Both the position numbers and the translations under genes were made by a program. A DNA stretch of 12,282 bases from CAYONQ01 sp964405375. GTDB taxonomy: Bacteria; Planctomycetota; Phycisphaerae; Sedimentisphaerales; Anaerobacaceae. Below are positions 1 to 5,978 of this stretch, in pieces (the stretch's first letter is position 1; each line of letters starts with the position of its first letter). Where the stretch lies: positions 1-12,282 of the forward strand of contig CAYONQ010000077.1 in NCBI GenBank assembly GCA_964405375.1. The letters are read 5' to 3'. The notes under the pieces are model-generated. The model did not search any database, was not told the DNA's origin, and was given only the letters and a program-made list of their open reading frames with translations.

Positions 1-2
1 AC

Positions 3-164
3 TGCTTGCTCACTGGAATAATACCTGTTATCCCGAATTATTGTGAACGGTTACAGAATCTTTTTATTATTAGCGATTTTGTGATAAAACTATTAACATT
101 ATTTGCTTCATCATTGTTAAAAACATCCTCGAAGAACAAATCGCCTACAAACTGGCATAAGTAA
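3..164 (+). CDS. C-terminal end of an unknown protein (truncated at left edge)
   Basis: The frame starting at base 3 is open from the window edge to TAA at 162-164, giving 53 codons with no internal start needed. The stop lies 6 bases before the ATG of the next small gene. That spacing fits the compact operon that follows, in which later genes overlap by ATGA. The translated end has a hydrophobic stretch (LFIISDFVIKLLTLF) and a polar, lysine-rich tail ending in NWHK. I do not recognise a family. The other forward frames are closed by stops within the first 45 bases. The open stretch is short enough to occur by chance in AT-rich DNA, so this is a tentative call. Confidence 0.35.
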   Translation, partial: CLLTGIIPVIPNYCERLQNLFIISDFVIKLLTLFASSLLKTSSKNKSPTNWHK

Positions 165-170
165 AGTAAA

Positions 171-356
171 ATGCAAATGCCTGATGTACCAAATGTAGCT
201 GTTGATTCAAATGGCAAAGTCAAAGTTACTGTTTGGGCTTACCGTAAACTTATAGAGGATGAACTTCGTTTGCAGGTAATCACTTTTTTGCGACAAAAGA
301 AAATCAAAGCAGGTTTTGAATATGATGTCTGGACAACCATTGGAGCAACAGAATGA
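171..356 (+). CDS. Small hypothetical protein, first complete gene of an ATGA-linked operon
   Basis: This encodes 61 residues starting at the first ATG after an in-frame stop at 162-164. The N-terminus (MPDVPNVAVDSNGKVKVTVW) reads like a beta-strand-rich segment. A helical part follows (AYRKLIEDELRLQVITFLRQKKIKAG). There is no signal peptide or membrane segment, and I do not recognise a family. Its TGA overlaps the next start codon as ATGA at 353-356, so translation of the two genes is probably coupled. A good Shine-Dalgarno (GGAG, 342-345) for the next gene sits inside its last codons, which supports the reading of this frame as real. No clear Shine-Dalgarno precedes its own ATG, only AAG-type purines. 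A product this small could be a structural or regulatory subunit of a mobile-element operon, but this is only inference from context. Confidence 0.55.
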   Translation: MQMPDVPNVAVDSNGKVKVTVWAYRKLIEDELRLQVITFLRQKKIKAGFEYDVWTTIGATE

Positions 357-706
357 AAAAAAAGTTAAAATCATTCGATGCAATAAAAATTATAACAGTA
401 CGAACAAACATCTTGAATAAACTAGATAGGGTCTATCCTTCAGGCTTAGCTCTTAAAGATATCATGCAAATGAACAGCATCATTGCCCCTTTTTATGATT
501 GGGACTTGTTTAAAAAAGATATCGCATATCTAAAAGAGAAAGGCTATATTACTTTCATTGATAACGATCCCAATTTAATGCAATCGACAGAACAGAAAAT
601 AGTTAAACTGACCGCAACCGGAAAAGAAATCGCCGAAGGAACTATGATCGATGAAGCTTTGGAAATAAGTTTTACATCTAATAATTTAGATAAAGGCAAA
701 AAATGA
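353..706 (+). CDS. Small winged-helix-like protein of unknown function
   Basis: This encodes 117 residues. ATG 353 overlaps the previous stop as ATGA, and GGAG at 342-345 lies 7 bases upstream, so the start is well supported. Residues 8-68 look helical and then end in 'DIAYLKEKGYITFID', and residues 82-100 read 'KIVKLTATGKEIAEGTMID'. That succession (helices, a helix ending in EKGYI, a beta wing, then LTxxGxxxAxG) is typical of a winged helix-turn-helix fold. The layout reminds me of the small ArsR-like proteins of Mu-like prophages (VpaChn25_0724 type), but this is a recollection of pattern, not a match I could test. The tail (residues 103-117) is polar and lysine-rich. The gene ends in another ATGA overlap at 703-706 with the zinc-ribbon gene. 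A DNA-binding or assembly role in that operon is plausible; the function is unknown. Confidence 0.7.
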   Translation: MKKKLKSFDAIKIITVRTNILNKLDRVYPSGLALKDIMQMNSIIAPFYDWDLFKKDIAYLKEKGYITFIDNDPNLMQSTEQKIVKLTATGKEIAEGTMIDEALEISFTSNNLDKGKK

Positions 707-1371
707 AACTTTTACATAAAGAACCTTTTGAGTTCGAAGATAAATCATATGAAGTTCGAATTTATTCAGAGGGTTGGAGATTTGCCGTAATGGCATATCT
801 GAATGGCAGTCCGGCCAATGGATATAAATATAGTGTAGATTTACCTACAGCTTTTGATCTCCAGAAAATACATAATGTAGATGCAATACAAAAATTAGTC
901 GAGCTGGCAAAAGAAGATATCCGAAATAAGACATGGGAAAGATATGTTACTACATATCTTCAAAGCATGAAAACGACAGATAAAGACATTCTTGGGTGTC
1001 AAAACTGTTCAAGCCGTAACATTGTTTCAACAATGGTTGATGGCAGCAAAATGTTTGAATGTCAAGATTGCAAGAACATATGGTACAAAAGGCCATCATC
1101 TGGTGGTCCTTATGAGATTATGCTTGAAGAAATAATAAATGATATCGAAAAGACAGGTTCACACGAAACTTTTACTGTGGGCTTGCTTAATACAGCGTTC
1201 AGAGAAGATAAGTCAGAAGGGCTTTCTTTTGAGGACCAACTGCAAAATTGGGCCAATAAAAACAAACTACGATACCACTTCTTTCAGAAAAAAGATATCG
1301 CTGGTAAACGCCGGGAAGCTATTAGATTCTATAGTGAAGTCCCTCGTGTACCTCCACCGATAATTGCTTGA
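703..1371 (+). CDS. Hypothetical protein with a central zinc ribbon
   Basis: This encodes 222 residues. ATG 703 overlaps the preceding stop (ATGA), with AAAGG at 692-696 as Shine-Dalgarno. There are three parts. Residues 1-90 form an alpha/beta domain with aromatic strands (YEVRIYSEGWRFAVMAYLNG) and a helix (AIQKLVELAKEDIRNKTWERY). Residues 99-123 form a zinc ribbon, C99-x2-C102 and C120-x2-C123, with the usual 'GSKMFECQDCKNIWYKR' strand after it. Residues 135-222 are a helical then basic region. No catalytic motif is recognisable. It is the last gene of the ATGA-linked operon, and a repeat copy begins 12 bases after its stop. The zinc ribbon suggests nucleic-acid or protein binding. The AT-rich composition differs from nnrE and rny in the same window, so the operon may be acquired. 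Confidence 0.7.
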   Translation: MKLLHKEPFEFEDKSYEVRIYSEGWRFAVMAYLNGSPANGYKYSVDLPTAFDLQKIHNVDAIQKLVELAKEDIRNKTWERYVTTYLQSMKTTDKDILGCQNCSSRNIVSTMVDGSKMFECQDCKNIWYKRPSSGGPYEIMLEEIINDIEKTGSHETFTVGLLNTAFREDKSEGLSFEDQLQNWANKNKLRYHFFQKKDIAGKRREAIRFYSEVPRVPPPIIA

Positions 1372-1383
1372 ATTTAATTAGAC

Positions 1384-1433
1384 ACATCGGGTCTGTTGAA
1401 AAAACATTCGCGCAGCGTCTCGGCGTAGCCCAT
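1384..1433 (+). repeat. Direct repeat copy 1 (left flank of the HNH gene)
   Basis: Bases 1393-1433 match 1986-2026 at 38 of 41 positions with a constant offset of 593. A weaker match extends left to the ACAT at 1384. The core reads CTGTTGAAAAAAC then TTCGCG, AGCGTCTCGGCGTAG and CCAT. It begins 12 bases after the stop of the zinc-ribbon gene. The sub-motif CTCGGCGTAG also occurs at 2342-2351. Confidence 0.8.
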
Positions 1434-1517
1434 TCACCACAGTGCATCGCAACAGGTCGCAAAAAGGCAAAATGAACTATAGTAAAAAAAGTGCTTGACC
1501 GTCTCGATTGATAAGTG

Positions 1518-1973
1518 ATGAACAAAAAACAGTGCGACAGATGTAAGCAATGGAAAAATCAAAAGGAGTTTGGTTCGTTTGAATTAGGCGGATTTTTCCC
1601 TCTGTGTCATAAATGCTGGAATGTAGTTAGAAAACAACTTAATAAAAGAGAGCTTTATCGTGTTCCGAAACATAGAATCACTCGCAATCTTCGTACAGGC
1701 ATTTACAAAAGTCTGCATACTGGAAAAGGAGGCATCTGGGAAAAAACAGTCGGTTATAAACTTTTGGAATTAAGGGCACATTTAGAAAAGCAGTTTGTAA
1801 ATGGAATGTCTTGGGATAATTATGGTGAATGGCAGATAGACCATATTAAACCAATATCAAGTTTTAACTTTCAAAATACTAAAGACTCTGACTTCAAGCG
1901 ATATTGGGCGTTAAGTAATTTACAGCCTTTGTGGGCAAAAGACAACTGGCATAAACGCAAAAAAATAATATAG
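1518..1973 (+). CDS. HNH endonuclease with N-terminal zinc finger
   Basis: This is a small HNH nuclease of the phage/homing type. Residue numbers here count from GTG 1515; ATG 1518 is the next codon and is preferred as the start. Residues 7-34 hold two CxxC pairs (C7-x2-C10, C31-x2-C34), a probable zinc-binding DNA contact. The middle is basic. The HNH core follows: 'WQIDHIKPISSF' gives D109-H110, 'ALSNLQPLWAKDNWHKRKK' gives N135 as the middle N and N144/H146 as the final position, followed by a lysine-rich end. These residues coordinate the metal and activate water for strand cleavage in the family. There is no clear Shine-Dalgarno. The gene stands alone between two copies of a direct repeat (1384-1433 and 1977-2026), which suggests it moves as a unit or sits in a repeat-bounded insert. 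It could also be a stand-alone nuclease left by a phage. Family call secure; biological role inferred. Confidence 0.88.
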   Translation: MNKKQCDRCKQWKNQKEFGSFELGGFFPLCHKCWNVVRKQLNKRELYRVPKHRITRNLRTGIYKSLHTGKGGIWEKTVGYKLLELRAHLEKQFVNGMSWDNYGEWQIDHIKPISSFNFQNTKDSDFKRYWALSNLQPLWAKDNWHKRKKII

Positions 1974-1976
1974 GGG

Positions 1977-2026
1977 ACATTGCGGCTGTTGAAAAAACTT
2001 TCGCGTAGCGTCTCGGCGTAGTCCAT
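1977..2026 (+). repeat. Direct repeat copy 2 (right flank of the HNH gene)
   Basis: This is the second copy of the repeat at 1384-1433, starting 4 bases after the HNH stop codon. The 41-base core (1986-2026) differs from copy 1 at three positions: A/T at 1406/1999, C/T at 1413/2006 and C/T at 1429/2022. Neither copy contains an obvious strong hairpin by itself. Confidence 0.8.
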
Positions 2027-2098
2027 CGGACAAAGACGGATTGATTTTTAATCTTTGATTTTCTTCCTATACCCCAAACCCTGCCCCCCTATTTTTTC

Positions 2099-2126
2099 TT
2101 GACTTTTGCCCGAAATTTGGTATAAT
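2099..2126 (+). promoter_or_regulatory. Strong sigma70-type promoter without an obvious gene
   Basis: TTGACT at 2099-2104, 16 bases, then a perfect TATAAT at 2121-2126. The start site would be near 2133. Just there lies an imperfect dyad, GTTTACC (2135-2141), AGTA, GGCAAAC (2146-2152), placed where an operator or an initial RNA hairpin would be. No credible ORF follows before nnrE, which has its own promoter at 2578-2606. Confidence 0.6.
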
Positions 2127-2152
2127 ACTCACTAGTTTACCAGTAGGCAAAC

Positions 2153-2577
2153 GACAAACCGCCCAGCAGGGCAAGGTTTTAGGTCCAGCAGGTCCAGGTC
2201 AATAACCAATTAACTACGAACTATGAACAATTTACAATGAACCACGAACCCCAATTCCTAATTCACCAATTCTCTAATTCGCTAATTCTCTCCGCCTTCG
2301 GCGGGCTTGCCCGCCTCTGGCGGGGTGGAAACTCCGCTTACCTCGGCGTAGCCATAAGCGAAGCCGGGTCAATCAAAAATGACAAATTATGCAAAACAAA
2401 GCCAATTTCCGAAAAGCCAAAAATGATCGTAACCTTAGCAATAACAATTACTAATAACAATGAACAACGAACTATGAACTATTCAAAACAAACCCAATCA
2501 AACCCAACCTGTAGTGAGCTTGTCGAACCTATTTCAAACGCAACCTCGCAAAAATGGAGTATCACGAGTGATCACAG
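2153..2577 (+). repeat. Composite non-coding interspersed repeat (G-poor, with GC hairpins)
   Basis: There is no credible gene here. The plus strand is very poor in G except for one block. Bases 2213-2240 and 2456-2485 share degenerate units of TGAAC/ACGAAC/ACTATGAAC. Bases 2258-2290 repeat CTAATTC-like units. Bases 2291-2325 are a run of GC palindromes: CCGCC-TTC-GGCGG, GGCGGGC-TT-GCCCGCC and GCCCGCC-TCT-GGCGGGG share arms, so they are alternatives. CGCTTA (2335-2340) pairs with TAAGCG (2355-2360) around the CTCGGCGTAG motif. A 114-codon reading frame crosses all of this, and its sequence is repeat-like (KTKPIS, KQTQSNP, CSELVEP). I recall such strings as spurious ORFs in Phycisphaerae assemblies, which I cannot verify here. 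Confidence 0.6.
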
Positions 2578-2606
2578 TTGAATGGACAAGTTTCAAAATG
2601 TATAAT
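2578..2606 (+). promoter_or_regulatory. Promoter of nnrE, probably giving a leaderless mRNA
   Basis: TTGAAT at 2578-2583, 17 bases, then a perfect TATAAT at 2601-2606. The predicted start site (about 2612-2614) falls one to three bases before ATG 2615, which has no Shine-Dalgarno. Either the mRNA is leaderless or translation begins at the second ATG at 2651. Confidence 0.6.
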
Positions 2607-2614
2607 AGATACTT

Positions 2615-3307
2615 ATGGAAAAATATTCAGCAGATAAAAAGTGTGTTGTGATGAGCAGGGATGAGGTTCGTGCGGTTGACTCGTGGGCGATAAATACCGT
2701 CGGCGTCCCCGGCGTGGTTTTGATGGAAAACGCAGGACGTAGCTGTGCGGAATTGATAAAGGAAAAACTAAGTGGCGCTGCTGAACCGAAGATCTGTATA
2801 TTCTGCGGAACCGGCAATAACGGCGGCGACGGCTATGTGATTGCCAGGCACCTCTTAAACAGCGGCTTTAGGGTTGCTGTCGTTATATGCGGTGAGAAAA
2901 GCAAAATCAAAGGCGATGCCAGGATAAACCTCGATATATTAGAGCGGCTGGGTCAGTCGATTGAGCAGCTCGATTTAAACGATGCCGATATTGCCGGCAG
3001 GGTCAAAACTCTTGCCGCCGGCGCCGATATGCTCGTTGACGGTATTTTCGGCACGGGATTAAGCGGACAATTGAGCAACGAGTATAAACAATTGATAGAA
3101 GCTATAAACGCACAGAATCGGCCTATCCTGGCGGTGGATATCCCATCCGGGCTTGATTGTGATACGGGCCGGCCGCTCGGTGCTGCCATCAGAGCGGTTT
3201 ATACGGTAACCTTCGTTGCGGTAAAAAGGGGCTTTACATCCGCCGATGCGGCCCAATATACAGGCGAGATTTTTGTCACCTCAATCGGCGTCGAACCGAA
3301 GGTATGA
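2615..3307 (+). CDS. nnrE: NAD(P)H-hydrate epimerase (YjeF N-terminal domain)
   Basis: This enzyme interconverts the R and S forms of damaged, hydrated NADH or NADPH so that the partner dehydratase (NnrD) can repair them. It is cytosolic. The 230 residues cover the whole YjeF_N domain: 'MSRDEVRAVD' (13-22), 'GVVLMENAGR' (33-42), the glycine loop 'GTGNNGGDGYVIARH' (65-79), 'DGIFGTGLSG' (142-151) with D142, and 'VDIPSGLD' (174-181). The NnrD (YjeF C-terminal, carbohydrate-kinase-like) domain often fused in bacteria is absent, so here the epimerase stands alone and the dehydratase must be encoded elsewhere. ATG 2615 is chosen as first in frame; M13 at 2651 is a real alternative, because the domain starts just after it and the promoter at 2578-2606 would then leave a ~38-base leader. 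It is convergent with the coiled-coil gene, with 33 bases between stops. Confidence 0.93.
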   Translation: MEKYSADKKCVVMSRDEVRAVDSWAINTVGVPGVVLMENAGRSCAELIKEKLSGAAEPKICIFCGTGNNGGDGYVIARHLLNSGFRVAVVICGEKSKIKGDARINLDILERLGQSIEQLDLNDADIAGRVKTLAAGADMLVDGIFGTGLSGQLSNEYKQLIEAINAQNRPILAVDIPSGLDCDTGRPLGAAIRAVYTVTFVAVKRGFTSADAAQYTGEIFVTSIGVEPKV

Positions 3308-3340
3308 AATGTGTTGTTTTGTGAGCAGTGAATCAAAGCA

Positions 3341-5020
3341 CTAACTTCTGCCGGCCTGTGTCTTGTAGCCGATAAAGCACAGGAACCTTTCGGTGTTAAA
3401 TATGGGTATCGATAAGTCTTTCGCAAGCTTCAGAACTTCCTCGTAATGGCCGAGTTTTTGTAGGGACTGCTCATATTTTCTCGTCGCCATTGGGTCAACT
3501 TCCATCTCTTCGAAGGTCGGCTTTCTGAGCACCTCCGGTGCCCTGCCGAGAACCAGAAAATCCGTATCGATAGTAACGGTATCGTCCACTCTGCCGTCCC
3601 ATTCTGTAATAAGTGATTTTATCTTATCGCCGGCATAGCGGTCGATATTTCCATCGCCGTCGAGGTCAAACCCGCCCACAACCACAAATACGTTTGCTTT
3701 GTCGCTGTCCCAAATCAGATTTGCAACGATATCACCCAGTATGATGGGCCTTTTGTCCCTGCGTTCGTCATAGCGAGTCCTTCTGGGCTGAAATAATGGA
3801 TGAGGTATGATTGGCCTTTTGTTCCCGCGCTCGTCATAGGCGGTGGCAAGGTTGTTGAGGATTTTCAGCCGGTCCGGTGAACCCTCGGCGAATCTCTCAA
3901 AGTCTCTGGCTCGCTGTTCCTGCGGCTTTGGAAGGGAGAGCATAACTGTTGTGATGTCGATATTTTCGGCCAGCAGCTTATTCAGGGCCTTTTCGAAATC
4001 CTCTGAAGGTATAATTCGTGCCGTTGAGATCTTTTTGCCGACGCTGAGCACTTCAATCTCGGCTTTTCCCCTGCCGTGCTTGGGTATGGGAGCACTTTTA
4101 TCATAGACCGAGAAGGTCAGACCCCTGTAAACATGGTCGTCACTTCCAATGTTCAAGTGCACCAGGCCAGCGGGCTCGTCAATCAGTATTATTTCACCAT
4201 CCGGTTTATATGCGGCTATCTCATTATCCGGCGGCGGCACAAGCTCCTGAAGCTTCTGCTGGGCACTTTTCATCCTGTCTTCGGTCATCTTCAGCTCCGC
4301 CTGCGTTTTCAGCAATTGTTGTCTTAACGTTTTATTATTAGCTTTTTCCTCATCTAACTGGGCAGCGAGGGTCTGAACCTGCTGTTCCGAGGTTTGTTGC
4401 ACCAGGGCCTTAAGTTCACTGTAGTCTTGTGCGATATCGTTGACCTGCTGCTGGTATTTTTCCTTCTCAGCCAACAGCGTCTGTTCTTTTTCAAGACCGA
4501 TTGCCACAGCGTCATCGAATCGTTTTTGAAGCTGTTCGAGCTGCTCGGCCAGAGCAACCGTCGCGTTTGTGGTGTTGTCCAGCTTTGCCGTCACTTTTTC
4601 TACTATCTGTATAAGTCCGGCGGTATTGGGGTCGGCAGTTTGAATGTCGGGGTATTTTTGAGCCAACGGCCCCAACGCCTCTTTGATTTTTCTGCCGGCG
4701 GTATCGACCTTGACTTCGGCCGAGGTCTCTTCGGGCAGCCCCCCGACGATGGAATATACCACTGCGTCGAGGTAGTCGAGCATCGTGCCCAGCCGACTTT
4801 TCCTGCCCACTTTTGCCCCGACCAGCGCCCCTATTCTTTGCTGCTCGGCGGGGCTGGCCATCTCCTCGAGCCGGCTTTGCGAGGTCGCCGCTATCATCCT
4901 GAGCTTCTCGGCTTTGACGTAGAAAATAACCGCAACAGTGGTTGCGACAATAAAAAGCCCGACAAAGGTTATCACGGTATAGAGCATGGCGTTACTTTGC
5001 TGTCTCCTGCCTGCTGGCAT
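3341..5020 (-). CDS. Membrane-anchored coiled-coil protein with a BRCT-like C-terminal domain
   Basis: This encodes 559 residues, with AAGGAG (5033-5028) 7 bases before ATG 5020, a firm start. Residues 13-35 are a single membrane helix (LYTVITFVGLFIVATTVAVIF). About 135-262 is a long Q/E/K/L-rich coiled coil. Residues 271-337 form a compact beta domain ('DGEIILID...VHLNIGS...GLTFSVYD...AEIEVLSVGKKISTARII'). Residues 443-551 resemble a BRCT fold: strand VFVVVGG, a helix 'AGDKIKSLITEWDGRV', 'TDFLVLGRAP', then 'LAKDLSIPIFNTERFLCFIG', as in the NAD-ligase BRCT repeat. An EF-hand-like loop DLDGDGNID is inserted at 452-460. Residues 395-427 contain a duplicated 'YDER..KRPII' unit that looks like a repeat insertion (see 3739-3839). 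I know similar proteins only as hypothetical planctomycetal ones. A role as an envelope-tethered scaffold is inference. BRCT assignment is by eye. Confidence 0.85.
   Translation of the reverse strand: MPAGRRQQSNAMLYTVITFVGLFIVATTVAVIFYVKAEKLRMIAATSQSRLEEMASPAEQQRIGALVGAKVGRKSRLGTMLDYLDAVVYSIVGGLPEETSAEVKVDTAGRKIKEALGPLAQKYPDIQTADPNTAGLIQIVEKVTAKLDNTTNATVALAEQLEQLQKRFDDAVAIGLEKEQTLLAEKEKYQQQVNDIAQDYSELKALVQQTSEQQVQTLAAQLDEEKANNKTLRQQLLKTQAELKMTEDRMKSAQQKLQELVPPPDNEIAAYKPDGEIILIDEPAGLVHLNIGSDDHVYRGLTFSVYDKSAPIPKHGRGKAEIEVLSVGKKISTARIIPSEDFEKALNKLLAENIDITTVMLSLPKPQEQRARDFERFAEGSPDRLKILNNLATAYDERGNKRPIIPHPLFQPRRTRYDERRDKRPIILGDIVANLIWDSDKANVFVVVGGFDLDGDGNIDRYAGDKIKSLITEWDGRVDDTVTIDTDFLVLGRAPEVLRKPTFEEMEVDPMATRKYEQSLQKLGHYEEVLKLAKDLSIPIFNTERFLCFIGYKTQAGRS
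3739..3839 (-). repeat. In-frame duplicated 35-bp element inside the coiled-coil gene
   Basis: Bases 3739-3773 and 3805-3839 match at 31 of 35 positions, offset 66 (22 codons), so the frame is kept. On the coding strand both read CTATGACGA, then GCG, then ACAAAAGGCC, encoding YDERRDKRPII and YDERGNKRPII. The linker encodes PHPLFQPRRTR. The block is basic and low-complexity, between two regions that read well without it (SPDRLKILNNLATA and ILGDIVANLIWD). Confidence 0.75.
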
Positions 5021-5077
5021 AATAAAACTCCTTAGAAATACTGAAAAATCGAGTTATCAAGGCCGTTTAGATGATAT

Positions 5078-5105
5078 ATTATCGTCCCAAAGCCCCCAAA
5101 GTCAA
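5078..5105 (-). promoter_or_regulatory. Promoter of the coiled-coil gene
   Basis: On the minus strand TTGACT (5105-5100), 16 bases, then GATAAT (5083-5078). This gives a start near 5071 and a leader of about 50 bases with the AAGGAG ribosome site at 5033-5028. Its TTGACTTT -35 region resembles that of the orphan promoter at 2099. Confidence 0.55.
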
Positions 5106-5328
5106 CAAAAAAACCGACAGTCGGCTGTTTTAGCCCTGATACTACTCTGATTTTGCTGCTGTGCCGCATAATCCGAAAAGATATGCGAAAGCGGTAGGGT
5201 TTTGGGGGAAATTTTTTGGAAAAATTAGGGAATTTTCCCCTTTTAGGGATAAATAGGCAGACAGTACCAAAGTACCCCCTTAAAAACACTTATTCTCTGG
5301 TTACATTCGTAGATAGGAAATAGTAAAA
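5106..5328. other. Intergenic region with an AT-rich inverted repeat
   Basis: There is no credible gene. An 85-codon minus-strand frame here lacks any domain sense and overlaps the promoter region. Bases 5205-5240 form an imperfect nested inverted repeat: GGGGAAA with TTTCCCC outside, AATTTTT with AAAAATT inside. It lies 89 bases past the stop of the methyltransferase-like gene on the minus strand and could stop transcription of that operon. CCGACAGTCGG (5114-5124) is a short palindrome. Confidence 0.35.
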
Positions 5329-5931
5329 CTAAAAGGGGAAATACCACAAAACCGGGATAATGCCGTTCTCGTGCAGGAGTTCAAGCAAGTCTTCGATCTT
5401 CGGTAAAAGCAGAACACCTATCGTGTCCATGGCTATTCTTCGAAGCGAATGAACATTTACTTCGAGCATATCAGGGCTGTTATAGTTTAAGAAACGAGGC
5501 CAGAACCTTGGGACTTTTTGCTTGTACATCCGGTATTGTTCACCAAATTTCGATTCAAGATGGATCTCTTCCATTCGAGCCGCAATAATGTGGACTGGAA
5601 TAATAATTGCGGGGACAAGTAAAAGTATGAGAAGATTCTCAAAGCAAAGCCCCGCGCCAACAGCTAACAGGAAAGAGCCTATATAAAGCGGATTGCGGCA
5701 TATTGAATAAGGACCTTCGGTAATAAGTTCTTTGGATTTGCGACTACCTATATAGAAAGTGCACCATATACGGATTGCCAGGCCTGCCAAAAGGAATAGA
5801 TACCCGCCGAATTCCATGACAAAAACCGCAGTTGACTCCGATGACCAGGAAGGCCTTACAAAGACAGCAACAAAAACGATTGGAATAAAGGCCAATCGCA
5901 GTAAATGTATTCTTAGCTTACGTAGTGACAT
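5329..5931 (-). CDS. Isoprenylcysteine carboxyl methyltransferase-like membrane protein
   Basis: This encodes 200 residues. ATG 5931 has AAGGA (5942-5938) 6 bases upstream. It belongs to the ICMT/PEMT-like superfamily of integral membrane methyltransferases that use S-adenosylmethionine. Membrane helices are at about 10-26, 38-58 and 87-117. The family signature is present: 'LITEGPYSICRNPLYIGSFL' (69-88), equivalent to GxYxxxRHPxY with N in place of H at residue 80, followed by the SAM-binding C-terminal segment 'EEIHLESKFGEQYRMYKQKVPRFWP' (121-145). Residues 150-200 are an extra tail with a long helical stretch (VLLLPKIEDLLELLHENG) not usual in the family. It is the third gene of the operon with the glycosyltransferase and phosphoesterase, 47 bases behind the latter. 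Bacterial members methylate diverse lipids or small molecules, so the substrate here is unknown; a lipid or lipid-linked substrate is suggested by the neighbours. Confidence 0.8.
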   Translation of the reverse strand: MSLRKLRIHLLRLAFIPIVFVAVFVRPSWSSESTAVFVMEFGGYLFLLAGLAIRIWCTFYIGSRKSKELITEGPYSICRNPLYIGSFLLAVGAGLCFENLLILLLVPAIIIPVHIIAARMEEIHLESKFGEQYRMYKQKVPRFWPRFLNYNSPDMLEVNVHSLRRIAMDTIGVLLLPKIEDLLELLHENGIIPVLWYFPF

Positions 5932-5978
5932 TATTTTTCCTTAAAATCTAACATAGAAATTCCTGCTTCACTTCCATT

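Noticed and set aside
1384..2026. The 'gene followed by repeat' pattern as an integron cassette with attC sites
   Set aside because: No GTTRRRY/RYYYAAC core pair brackets the repeats. CTGTTG (1393-1398) pairs with CAACAG (1450-1455) in copy 1 only, copy 2 has no partner, and no integron integrase is visible.
2237..2581. 114-codon forward ORF as a gene
   Set aside because: It runs through degenerate repeats and a stack of GC palindromes, has no domain sense, and its sequence looks like translated interspersed repeat.
4394..5035. 213-codon ORF opposite the coiled-coil gene
   Set aside because: It lies entirely antisense to a well-supported gene whose biased codon use (coiled coil) opens the opposite frame. 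It has no recognisable domain.
5032..5289. 85-codon minus-strand ORF between the coiled-coil and methyltransferase genes
   Set aside because: It covers the promoter and leader of the coiled-coil gene and has no family resemblance.
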